The notes under the pieces: generated by a model
What the model saw: the letters and a program-made list of their open reading frames with translations, nothing else
Databases searched by the model: none
Told to the model about the DNA's origin: nothing
Part shown: positions 1 to 8,984 of the stretch, piece by piece
Position numbering within the stretch: position 1 is the stretch's first letter
How the letters are laid out: the number at the start of each line of letters is the position of its first letter
Assembly (NCBI GenBank): GCA_015501585.1
Contig: JADNRY010001066.1
Location: 1-17,711, forward strand
Direction of reading: 5' to 3'
Source: Rhodocollybia butyracea
Taxonomy: Eukaryota; Basidiomycota; Agaricomycetes; Agaricales; Omphalotaceae
DNA: 17,711 nt
Position numbers and translations under genes: made by a program

Positions 1-2
1 TC

Positions 3-246
3 AACCAGATAAAGGCTACTGAAGCTTCTACGAAATTTGCTGAGGGGAATAATTACCGTATCCATACAATGGTTCATCGGCATTTTGTCGATAAGTATAT
101 TTGATTTTGTGCTTAGAGCTTTATGCAACCTGCCTGAGCAGTGGCTTGCCAACACGAAAATTCATGATAGTACACTGAGATTGGATCTGAAATTTCTTGA
201 GCAGGAGAGGAAGAAATATGCCAATAAGGGTTGCACTCAGAGATAG
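3..246 (+). other. possible 3' end of a gene entering from the left (unidentified)
   Basis: Two open stretches lie here in different frames. Frame 3 is open from the window edge to a TGA at 102-104 and ends in MVHRHFVDKYI. A second frame is open to a TAG at 244-246 and contains a charged helical stretch ending LEQERKKYANKG. A GT at 95-96 and an AG just before 142 could bound a short intron between them, but the phases do not match without a one-base change. I recognise no family. The pieces may be the last exons of a truncated gene or chance open frames. Confidence 0.25.
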
Positions 247-250
247 CTTG

Positions 251-1731
251 GGTTAGGTCGCGCTAGATAAGCCATGGGGTCAGTTTATGAGGAATGGCTG
301 AGTGCAGTGCTACAACCCCATTCCCTGCTGAGAATATGGCCCCTTCTCAAGAGCGTTGTTGTAACAGGAGCTGAACAAGGATTATGTTTTGACTTGACCT
401 GACTCGGACTAGTCCTTTCGTTTCAGATGATTCTGACCCCCGCAAAGGAAGAACTGTTGGCGTCTTGCCGAGATATTACTTGAATAATCCTGTCATTAAA
501 AGTTGAGTTGATGAAATCTTGCTCATTCCATCGCCTGCTGTTGACTGGTATTAAGTTTACTAGGCCCGAGATTTTTCCAGTAGTTTTCTATACTTAAAGC
601 ATCATCAGGTGGCAATTCCGGATCTCTGTAGATTAAGCAACTTTCCCGAGCCACTGGTTTGAGTACCGAAAGTACAAGCTGCAGCTTGCACAGCCGTTTT
701 TCTCCGAGCCTCGAGAGCGCTGGTCCTTGAAGCTGTAGATTGAGATTTCTTCCATGATATGGTTTTAACACAATGAATGTGCCTCGTATTCATGTACACA
801 AACCAAAGAAGCTACGCGTTCAGAGTTCACATACTTAGTCAGTGGAATAGAGGCTAGTACATGTTTAGACTCACTGGAATATATATCTACAGCAACGCAC
901 TGGCAGTTAAAGACTTGATATCATCGTACTTGAACCGAGGGCTTGAGTAGATACTTGAGTCGAAGGGTAGCCGCAGTAAGCACATTGCTTCTCCCAATAG
1001 CAGAATTTTAGGCGCAAAAGGAAGGCAGAATAACCCAGAAAGGAGGAGGGAGACTTTTTTTAACCTGGGTGGGAGGTGAGAATCAACCGCTCAGAGAATA
1101 CGTGAGCCAAGATTTTCCGCAGGAGCTCGGAGGGAGAGGGAGCCTCGATCTTCGAACAAAACTAAAGTCAAGTAACTTTAGCGCAATATACTCGTCCCTT
1201 TGTTCCTAGACGCTGAGATCTTCGTCAATTCGAGATGCAGTTTCAAGAGTTTTTAAGGTCAGATTCTAGTAGGCGCACTTTTCTCCCAAGGTGTGAAACG
1301 GCAAGCTCCACATAGATATTTAACGGTCAATAAATCTTGAACCAAACTTTACAGTTACGGCTGTGGTTACAGCCTGGTACATTGCGATCTTACAGTCTTT
1401 GAGCTCGTTGGAGTCATAATGATCAAGAAGGGGCTTTGACCCGTGGGACTTCAAACAAAGAAGGCTATGGCAGCTTTGACTCGCTATCTCTTCTACCTAC
1501 TCATACTTTGCTGTGCCATCTTACTATAAATCGCTCAAGGACGTCAAGATGCAGAATTAAATTCCCACAGTTTATCGAGCAGAGTATTTCGTTCATACAT
1601 GTTAGTGGATCGTCCACGTCGCATTTTGCTCTAAACAGTTTCTTTCAGTACCACCATGATCCCTCGAATATACGACTGAACCTCATATCTTTTCTTCGCA
1701 AAGAATCAGACCTCTCATACAACACATAACG
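251..1731. other. intergenic region; no convincing gene
   Basis: About 1.5 kb without a supported gene. On the minus strand between 520 and 800 two overlapping frames look faintly coding: one has an Ala-rich stretch (RRKTAVQAAA), the other reads ELPPDDALSIENYWKN. They would need a frame change to join and match nothing I know. The last 200-300 bp should hold the promoter and 5' leader of the gene starting at 1732. A 20-codon hydrophobic reading frame at 1467-1529 is probably chance. Confidence 0.5.
1525..1531 (+). promoter_or_regulatory. candidate TATA box upstream of the 1732 gene
   Basis: TATAAAT lies about 200 bp before the ATG at 1732, with a pyrimidine-rich stretch between. The distance implies a long 5' leader. 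No other core element was recognised. Confidence 0.3.
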
Positions 1732-2934
1732 ATGTTCGGCGAGGACGAATCGGAAAGCCCTCGAGTCCCTAGCCCATGGGACGAGCTTATTTCACTGCCA
1801 CCCTCTCCTTACTCTCGAAACTCTCCTTCCCCAGACCCCTATGGTGGTCTCCAGGCGCTTCCTACGCTCCCGCCAGAGTCAGACAGTGGATCTATCGAAT
1901 ACAAACTGCATCTTCTTCACCCTCCTGACTCTCCTCGCTTTACCCGTTTGGTAACTCAGTTGAAATGGAGACTCCTCGAAGGTGGCGGTCAGGCATTCTA
2001 CGAACTCGGCGTTGCCGATAGTGGAGTGCTAATAGGTCTAAACAGAACAGAAATGGACGAAACTTTGCACGTATTGTCCCGGATGGCGGAACAGTTGACG
2101 GCAAAAGTCGTTGTGGTTAAAGAGATCGAGGTTGTGGAAAAACTGGAGATTTCCATCTCCTCTGTTTTCAAACCTCGTCCTACTGCTAGCTGGAGAAATA
2201 GCTTGACCGATTCCAACTCGAAAGATTCGAAAAAGAGAGAGAAGACGTACAAAACCAAACTGAAACAACAGTCCGGTTCGACTACTGTTACAGACGCCCC
2301 AGTATCTTCCGCTCAATATCCCAAATCGTGCGGCGGGAAAACTCACAGCAACCATCCTACTCATTCTATCCATACAAGCCATAGATCTAGCAGGAGGCGA
2401 AATGAAGGCCGTAGGCAAGCTCGGGACCGACGCCGTGCGGAAAGAACCGAGAAGCGCAACTTGGCGTTAGTGGAAGCAATGGAGATGGACGGCACCGCGA
2501 AAACCCTCGTATCTGCTTTTGAGGCTTTACATGTTGCTGTGGACGAGCCTTGTGAGCTTCCTGGGTTGAAAATTCCCTCCAACGACGACTCTGTCATCCC
2601 TCCCATCTCTACCACTATCACAACGACGATAACATCTGGACCAGGAGATCTCGCATTTGAAGGTTCTTCCCGTCCTATCGCCGCAGGCTCCCTTACGTCT
2701 ATCTTGAACTCGGACTTAACATTGGAAGCGGACGGGAATCTGCGAGATGGGCGGAGTAGGAACTGCACGACGGGAAATGAAGGTGTCGAGTGTATCGATG
2801 ATATCGATCATTCCGACCACAAGCGATTCATAGTGGAAGCTCTCGTCATCCGGGAGCTGTCTTCTGAGGAGGCGTTCCTTGATTTTGGTTTTATGGACGG
2901 AAAAGCAGAAGGAGAGGGCGACGGGTACCGTTAA
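1732..2934 (+). CDS. GTPBP1/2 N-terminal-domain-like protein lacking the GTPase domain
   Basis: Intronless 400-aa frame with a clean start and stop. Residues about 57-135 (YKLHLLHPPDSPRF, then LVTQLKWRLLEGGGQAFYEL, GVADSGVLIGL, ending in VVVVKEIEVV) resemble the region before the G domain in GTPBP1/GTPBP2-type translational GTPases, as I remember that family. The GTP-binding motifs (GxxxxGKS/T, DxxG, NKxD) are absent. The rest is Ser/Pro-rich, with a strongly basic Arg stretch at 219-243 and a Thr/Ile run near 290-300. A short ordered-looking C-terminal motif (FIVEALVIRELSSEEAFLDF, about 366-385) may be a second conserved element. It is likely a regulatory or adaptor protein, with nuclear or RNA association suggested only by the basic patch. 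Family placement is from memory; function is unknown. Confidence 0.75.
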   Translation: MFGEDESESPRVPSPWDELISLPPSPYSRNSPSPDPYGGLQALPTLPPESDSGSIEYKLHLLHPPDSPRFTRLVTQLKWRLLEGGGQAFYELGVADSGVLIGLNRTEMDETLHVLSRMAEQLTAKVVVVKEIEVVEKLEISISSVFKPRPTASWRNSLTDSNSKDSKKREKTYKTKLKQQSGSTTVTDAPVSSAQYPKSCGGKTHSNHPTHSIHTSHRSSRRRNEGRRQARDRRRAERTEKRNLALVEAMEMDGTAKTLVSAFEALHVAVDEPCELPGLKIPSNDDSVIPPISTTITTTITSGPGDLAFEGSSRPIAAGSLTSILNSDLTLEADGNLRDGRSRNCTTGNEGVECIDDIDHSDHKRFIVEALVIRELSSEEAFLDFGFMDGKAEGEGDGYR

Positions 2935-3864
2935 AGGTAATATAGGACTTTGCTGTATTGATTTTTTTTCAAGATTTGATAACCTACCACCCACTCTTTA
3001 CTTATTTGTACCCTGTAGATTTGTCCACGGTACTTCTGGCGGTGTTTCGAATACCATGTATATATGTATAATCTTTCATCGGTGAGGATCCTTTGTATGT
3101 AGGTTGTAGCTGTAGTGTTTTTTTACATTTTTATTCTTATCGTAATCCCCTTTCTTTTTCTATCCTAATCTACTTTCTTGCGTTCTACATCCAGAGGCCA
3201 CTCATTGGCAATCAAAGTCACTGGACACCTTGAAGAGAACATGACAACCCGTTCTGCTGATAGTGCTCCTATCATCTGGCGCTCTCAATACATGACGACC
3301 GAAGGTAGTTATACAGAATCCGCTACACTTGCCCCTTAACCGTCAACAGTTTGCGGTCGCTTCTTTCTCGAAGAGTATCCGTAGACTTAATAATTTGTGA
3401 CGTCGTAGTGCAAATTAATATAAGTCTAGAGGTATCCTTTCCGATGGTATTCCTTCCAGTTTTCCAGTGTTTTTGCGCTCTTTCAAACTGCTCTTATCGG
3501 TAACTCTGGTGCTGCTCTATATATACCTCTCTTGAGTGAATGTTAGGGTACCGCAAAAGCAGTGGGAAGGCCGCTCAAATGCTCCAACTTAAGCCCCGGC
3601 ACAGAAACTCTTTACGACGAGCAATTCTTTTCGGTACGGAGGCTCTACTATAGTAGTAAGTTGCAACTTTGGTCACTTGCAGAACCAGGGCTTTAGGCAT
3701 GATATTCGAAGGCTTGCAAATATAATTTGAGGTCAAAGCGTGCGTTATCAGACAAATCTGGAATTGATGCCGCGGAGCTAGAATCGGCGGGGATTCACTG
3801 ATTAACGTACGCGAGTCATTACCGAAAACGAGTTGATTTATAATACATCAAGATTTCTTCAAAT
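2935..3864. other. intergenic region between convergent genes
   Basis: Lies between the ends of the convergent genes at 2934 and 3865, so it should hold both 3' UTRs. It is T-rich near 3120-3180 and has a TATATATA run near 3515. A 7-bp inverted repeat (TAATTTG at 3391-3397, CAAATTA at 3411-3417) flanks a TGACGTCG sequence at 3398-3405. No open frame worth calling was seen. Confidence 0.5.
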
Positions 3865-5507
3865 TTACACAGCATCTCTAATCGCCCACGTACCAAAATC
3901 CCGCACCAGTAAACCCATCGTGTCCCGTCTCCAGGCTAACCCTGCTGCCCGTTTATGTGCTTCCAACAAAGCACCCTTTGCAAGATCATAGTCCGCCTTG
4001 AGCTGCTCTATCAGCATAGTGTGATCGCGGTGTCGGCTACTAGTACTACGTCTGCTGTGACGTCCATCCTCCACGCTGTGTTCAGCAGATTGTATCTGCG
4101 CCATTGCCTCACGTTCACTCTGGAGCTGGATCTGTAGCTGTTTAGCATGAGCATGAGCGAGCCGAAGCCGTAGGTAGGCATTCAATCTCTGTGTTACAAC
4201 AGGGTCAGTACATAATAAGCGAGAATACCTAGAAATTTGCACTCACTTCAAACCGATTGATCCACTGGTCAAACGCATCCTGCCATCCCAAAAGTCTCTC
4301 GGTAAATGTCGCTTTGTGTATTTTTCGAGGCCGGTTGATGTGGTCGAAAAAGGTTCTCATCCGTCTATAGTGAAATGAGTTTTTGGAATTGCGGAGAATC
4401 GTGAACAGCACTCACGTCGTGAATCTGCGCAGCTTCCTTTCAAACGCTTCATGAAATTCTCGACATATGTCCGATCCTCTTTCACCTTCGGGTAGCTCCT
4501 GTTGCTCTTCTTCATCTGGACAAGCGCATCCCGGCCGCAGAGTAATACAGCTCCAGAGATGCCGTAAAGTGGTCTCCATTGATGCAGAAGCCTCCTCCTC
4601 TCGTCCTAATCGCAGTCTAGCCAATCTACCACTGGAAGACACTTGAGGAGTCTGCTCAAGTATGTCAAGGAACATGTGGTGGTTGAGACTGGCCAATGAC
4701 TCACCGGAATCAATCGAACGACAATTTCTATACAGCTTTCCATGATAGGACGAAGCTCCTCGATTAGAGCTCTTGCAGACTCATCGTAGGTGTGATAATG
4801 GGGAGCCACCAATTCCGAATCAGGGTCCAATTCCGAATCTGAATCCGGCTCAGAAGTGACACTTGGAAGTCTTGGCTTGAAAAAGCCCTACATAGCGGAA
4901 TGGGGTTAGCATAATCTCAACCCAATGAAACAAGACATACCAGGCGGCTCTGACTTTTTGCGAACCCCATAAGGGAACGCGAGCGAAAAAGGGGTGCCTC
5001 TACTGGAGGAGGGGTAGTACTACTAGCTCGAGATGGGACTCCTGGACCAAAGTCCACACCGGAGTCATGTAGATCCTCAACAGGAACACCAATGGTTTCT
5101 TGAAGAGGCCTAGCCATAGGAACAGGCAGAGAATTTGAAGGATTGGGAATAAGAATTGGTGGAGGGCTTTCGCTCATCACAGGAGGTGGAGACGAAGTAC
5201 CAGGACCAGAGAAAGGAGATTGGAAAGACATGTAGTTCGTGGAAGGCATCGGGTAATAGGCGGGCTGAGCGCTTGTAGAAGCAAAAGCGTTAGGGTTCTG
5301 GTTCGTCTGCATCCTTGAGCTTGAAGGATCAACTTTCGGCAGTTGATAGGTGTTAACATACGGAGAAGTTCCTGCCGTGCTACTGGAGCCAGAGGATGAA
5401 GAGCTCGTGGTTGTTGTGCTTCGAGCACGTGTAGGGTTTCGTGTTCTGTAAGCCGGAGGATTTGTATTATCATCACCTCCATTATAGCGAGGAGTAAACT
5501 CGTCCAT
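3865..5507 (-). CDS. hypothetical protein, 475 aa, five exons
   Basis: Exons 5507-4941, 4887-4705, 4651-4416, 4364-4247 and 4188-3865 join in one frame (phases 0, 0, 2, 0). The introns of 53, 53, 51 and 58 bp all have GT-AG ends, and the first contains a GCTAAC branch site. Residues 1-189 are low-complexity Ser/Thr/Pro with Ser and Thr runs near the start. An acidic stretch (SEPDSDSELDPDSEL, about 196-210) follows. Residues about 215-475 look mostly helical and charged, with aromatic and Leu clusters (FTERLLGWQDAFDQWINRF) and a long C-terminal segment rich in Gln, Glu, Arg and Ala that could form coiled coil. There is no signal peptide or membrane segment. I recognise no domain. The ordered C-terminal half behind a disordered N-terminus suggests a scaffold or regulatory protein, but that is a guess. 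Confidence 0.85.
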
Positions 5508-5672
5508 CGTTGTTGTCGTGGTTGGAGTTCAAGAACGTGATGAACTTTTACGTTACTTCGCATCAATTCGTGTGATATGTACCTTGACGCGATTCAAGGA
5601 CGCGAATATTTGAACCCCAGGTATACAGCTATAGACATAATGCTAATGAGAAATATAGGACTCAGTCTAAAG

Positions 5673-6759
5673 TCAAGACGTGATTTTCCATTGACAAGGA
5701 AGTTCTTTCGGATTTTCGCTATATCCTCCCCATTCAAGTTCAAGTGAGTTTTTAAAGTATCCTTCGGCTCCGTCGTACTTCGTTTGAATCAGTTGCAGAA
5801 CTGCAGTCATAGTTTCGGGCCTGCAGGAACTAGTTTCAGACTGACGGTTCCTCATTGTACAGTATATTATTGACGTACTTTGATGACCCCATATTCTGCA
5901 TTCCTTTCCAGTTTTCCCTATAGACGGCCACCTTCTCCATTTTGCGAGTAAGCATAGGTAAGGCGGGCTCAAGCCCGATCGTTGTAAGAGCGTATTCGTC
6001 CACGATATGTCGGTCCTCCACGCCCAGAATCTACATATCTATGATGCGGTTGCGATGCGGGAAGGGAAGGTTATAAACGCACCAACAAGAGAAGAGTAGT
6101 AAATATTCCCGTCCTATCCTTCCCGGCTGGCGATTTTTGAATTGAGCAATGAAGAAACTCATACAAGATTGACGGGCGCACCAGTGCAATGTACAAGACA
6201 GGGTTCTTCCGGGTGGTCCCTCAAATGTAAGAACACCGTCTTGAATGCATCTTTCCCCGTTTCCAGAATCTCTTCGTAGAGCGATAAAAATGCCTGGATA
6301 AAGTGTCAGAAATCTCGAATGTGTCCCATCAATGATTAGTCGTTCACTTCAAGTTCGTTCTCCTCCCAATGTTTCAGCCTACATGCCCCGTGAGCTCAAG
6401 CAACGTAGTTGGGAATATACTACTCACCGCATAGCTACGCTAACAGGATCGAAGGCCCTCTGTATTCCAGCAGGCGTGCGAATCATCTTGACACCTTCTA
6501 TCGGAGGCGTCGAAGAGTCGAAATCTTTGATTTCAGCATCCGCCCGAAAATCAAAAACAATATGGACCCCTAGCTCCGAGAATTGCTTCCTGCCTCTCTC
6601 AGTGATACTGGAAACATCCCCGGAGCGGTATATGATGTTGGGTTTAACAGCGCGGCCAGCTGTAGTGGTATATCTTCCTACTGATCGAATGTTAACAACA
6701 CCTTCAACGTCGACGAAAGGAGGACAAGGAAGAGGATGTTGCATAGTACTGGTAGTCAT
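5673..6759 (-). CDS. tyrosine-phosphatase-like protein (Y_phosphatase3 / IphP type)
   Basis: Exons 6759-6428, 6378-6348, 6293-6182, 6126-6083, 6030-5879 and 5820-5673 join to 272 aa; introns are 49, 54, 55, 52 and 58 bp. The family signature is complete. The N-terminal EGVVNIRSVGRYTT is followed by IIYRSGDVSSITERG and the FDFRADAE strand. The P-loop HCTAGKDRTG has Cys157 as nucleophile, Arg163 as phosphate ligand and Asp162 inside the loop; intron 3 splits the Ala codon of this loop. EDRHIVDEYALTTIGLE follows, and the C-terminal part has the PETM...YDGAEGYF pattern. The known activity of the family is dephosphorylation of phosphotyrosine, phosphoserine or phosphoinositide; the substrate here is unknown. 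Likely cytosolic, with no targeting signal. Exon 2 is only 31 nt and is required to keep the frame. Confidence 0.93.
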
Positions 6760-7206
6760 GGAGGGGGAAATGATACACCAAGTGCGTATGAGACGGTATT
6801 TATATTTTATCGAAACAATATAAAAACAATAAGTTGATCTTCTGTTGATCTCCAGATGCCCATATGAACCTGAACGTGCGCCACGTCATGGTCAAGGCCA
6901 AAGCTGGGTATAGCGTCGATCCTTGCGATACAAAATGATCTGTCGTAATATCCTGAAATCCTTTAAGCTCTAGCGTTCGAGGTGAGAAGATAAGAATAAC
7001 GGGGACATAGCGGGGACAAGACGCAGACCCCAAAAGGAGCAATATGTACGGTAACTAGCGGAAAGATGGTGGCCCTGCAGCGACATCTGAATATCATGCT
7101 CTTGGCTATGTCGATTGCCTCAGCTAAGTGTAATTCTAGGCGAATGTTTCCTAATTCCCGAAATAAACAATAATACGAATGAGACAGCAGTGCCTTGATC
7201 TATGAA
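6760..7206. other. intergenic region upstream of the phosphatase gene
   Basis: 447 bp between the channel stop codon and the phosphatase start, both genes on the minus strand. It should hold the channel 3' UTR and the phosphatase promoter. A direct repeat TTGATCT occurs twice near 6834-6850. No TATA box in a convincing place and no coding sequence were seen. Confidence 0.5.
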
Positions 7207-8894
7207 TCACGTCGCTCTTTGCTTCCCCTTCGACTTCGATTCTAAAACATTGACAAGTTTCTCGATCATTTTCCCCTGGGCTTCTACAGTTGTACGTAGA
7301 TCCGATATCTGCCTGCTCAATTCCGATTGATTTTGAGCGAGTTTAAGATTTGAAAGGTCTTTGTTGGAGCGGAGAGGCGCACGGACTGGTGCACTACGTA
7401 CCCCGATGGGAGAATCCAAATCATGGTCGCTTTCGTGTTGTTGCTGTGGATGGTGTAAGAAGAAGCACACAGAAGGTTAGAGGTTAGAGCAGACCTGAGA
7501 TGTCATTTTTTCCCAAACTATACTGAACTCTCGGCCAAGCACAAAACTCGGTAACGCGATAAGGAGGAGACCAAATACTAGGAGTGGAAGAGTGACCAGG
7601 CGGCCGAGAAAGGAACGGGGAGTGATTTCTCCGTAGCCAACCGTCGTGATAGCTGCGTAGATTAGCTTTCTTTTATGGTAGCACTGTACACAACGGACAC
7701 TTACTGACGAGCACAAACCTGTTGATAATGTCAATAAGCTGATAGCCTAGCCTCTGAAACAACACAACTCACCAAGCTGCGGCGGGAATTGACTGACAAA
7801 TAAATGAGTAAAAAGTGATGACAAGGAAATGTCCACGTACTGCGAATTGAGTGGGATCGCCATCAGTGTTTATGAAAGTTTCCAGTGTAGTGTCCCAGGT
7901 ACCTCGCTCGGCAAAGTACCTAAGTTGGCGTTAGCTCATGCGAAAGAACGGAGATAGTTAGACGCACAGAAGAGTGCTGAATATAGTTAAGACCATGACT
8001 ACGAAGAATGATATAGCTAACAGCGCATGCTGTGATCTTCGGACTGAAAGATACATGACTTCGATGGTGCTTAGAGTACGAATGAGTGACAATCGTACAA
8101 GCACAGTGAAGATCTCACAGCAGGATAGTATGATTATATCTGAAAGGTCGGAATACCCGAAGTAACCTAAACATTCGGAGGATAGAGAATCGGAAGAATA
8201 CGGCCTGAAGCACGGATCGTTAGCCCAAGCGTCGATGATTGAATAGACGAAACAGACTGTATCTTGGTGCATTATGACCTCGATATAATAAGGAAGAACT
8301 GAGAGCAAATCTATTACGCCGTAGAACGCTGACAAGACCGTAAGTAACGCGAAATCATAAAGGATATCGTAACACACATATAACCCATTTCAGCAAGCTT
8401 GACCATGATGAGCTCCAGGCCGCACATCGAGCCAAATACTCTACTGTGAACAACACCACCAAGGTGGTCTCGAAGCCAAACCAAATTTGAGGACTGATGG
8501 AATGAAATGCGGGTACGGTTTCCAGGACGGTGACTACGGCGGAAACCAGAATAAAAAAATGTCATGAGGAAGTGGATAAGAAAGGCGCCAGTGGAAGAGT
8601 TGGGCAGCTCAAGGAGAGCATAGAGATCGCGTTTCCAAAGCGGGTGTATGTTGTCAAACTCTAACTGATCATTGTTCTCGTTATGAGCAAACAGCTCGGT
8701 GATTTCATGAGGTGGTGGATAGCCGTGAATCTTCTGTGAAGAACAGTGAATGATTCGTAGTGCGTTCTTAATCGAGGTAATTCAATGCTCGCAGGCATCG
8801 AAAATGTGGTGACAAGCAGAGCGGCAGGGCGCCGGCAGATACGATCACATGATTTGCCGGTATTATGGCGGCCCAGCCAGGACGAAGAATACAT
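7207..8894 (-). CDS. voltage-gated potassium channel (Kv type), one frame break
   Basis: Proposed exons: 8894-8814, 8733-8378, 8328-8258, 8204-8119, 8069-7968, 7919-7841, 7792-7773, 7718-7705, 7652-7495 and 7443-7207, about 400 aa. Pre-S1 PLWKRDLYALLELPNSS and S1 ending ETVPAF match the Kv pattern. S2 carries FETTLVVLFTVEYLAR and S3 VIDLLSVLPYYIEV. S4 (about 178-191) has five arginines spaced by three. The pore holds the TVGYGE filter (residues 273-278), and S6 has ALPSF where animal Kv channels have PVP. The last exon carries a coiled coil (about 357-389). It should be a plasma-membrane K+ channel tetramer. The first intron (80 bp, weak GTCACC donor) is my inference; without it a second frame change near 8768 is needed. 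One real break remains in S1, where a run of 7 A (8553-8559, + strand) should be 6. Confidence 0.9.
7224..7338 (-). other. C-terminal coiled-coil segment of the K+ channel
   Basis: Hydrophobic residues in the last channel exon follow a perfect 3-4 spacing: L364, I368, L371, V375, (Q378), I382, L385, L389. This makes four heptads with one polar core position. A parallel subunit-assembly coil, as known at the C-termini of several tetrameric channels, is the likely role. The tail after it is Lys/Arg-rich. Confidence 0.7.
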
Positions 8895-8984
8895 GAGAAT
8901 ACTGAACTCTTTGCAAGGCGAAGGCTATTCGCTCAACAAGACAATACATATTTGCTAGCCTTTCGATGATTTATCTCTATGTTA

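Noticed and set aside
523..799. Minus-strand frames in the left intergenic region
   Set aside because: Slight coding character, but two frames would have to be joined, with no clear splice sites and no family match. Kept only as a remark in the region entry.
1467..1529. 20-codon hydrophobic frame (MAALTRYLFYLL...) resembling a signal peptide
   Set aside because: Stops at once, has no downstream exon in phase that I could find, and partly overlaps the candidate TATA box.
1436..1729. 97-codon open frame just before the 1732 gene
   Set aside because: It begins with a non-ATG codon, lacks recognisable protein character and coincides with the expected promoter and 5' leader, including a TATAAAT sequence.
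1998..2994. Minus-strand open frames opposite the GTPBP-like gene
   Set aside because: They are mirror images of a GC-balanced coding region; the plus-strand frame has the conserved domain.
6800..7042. 80-codon minus-strand frame between channel and phosphatase
   Set aside because: No family match, no splice connection to either neighbour, and it occupies the expected promoter of the phosphatase gene.
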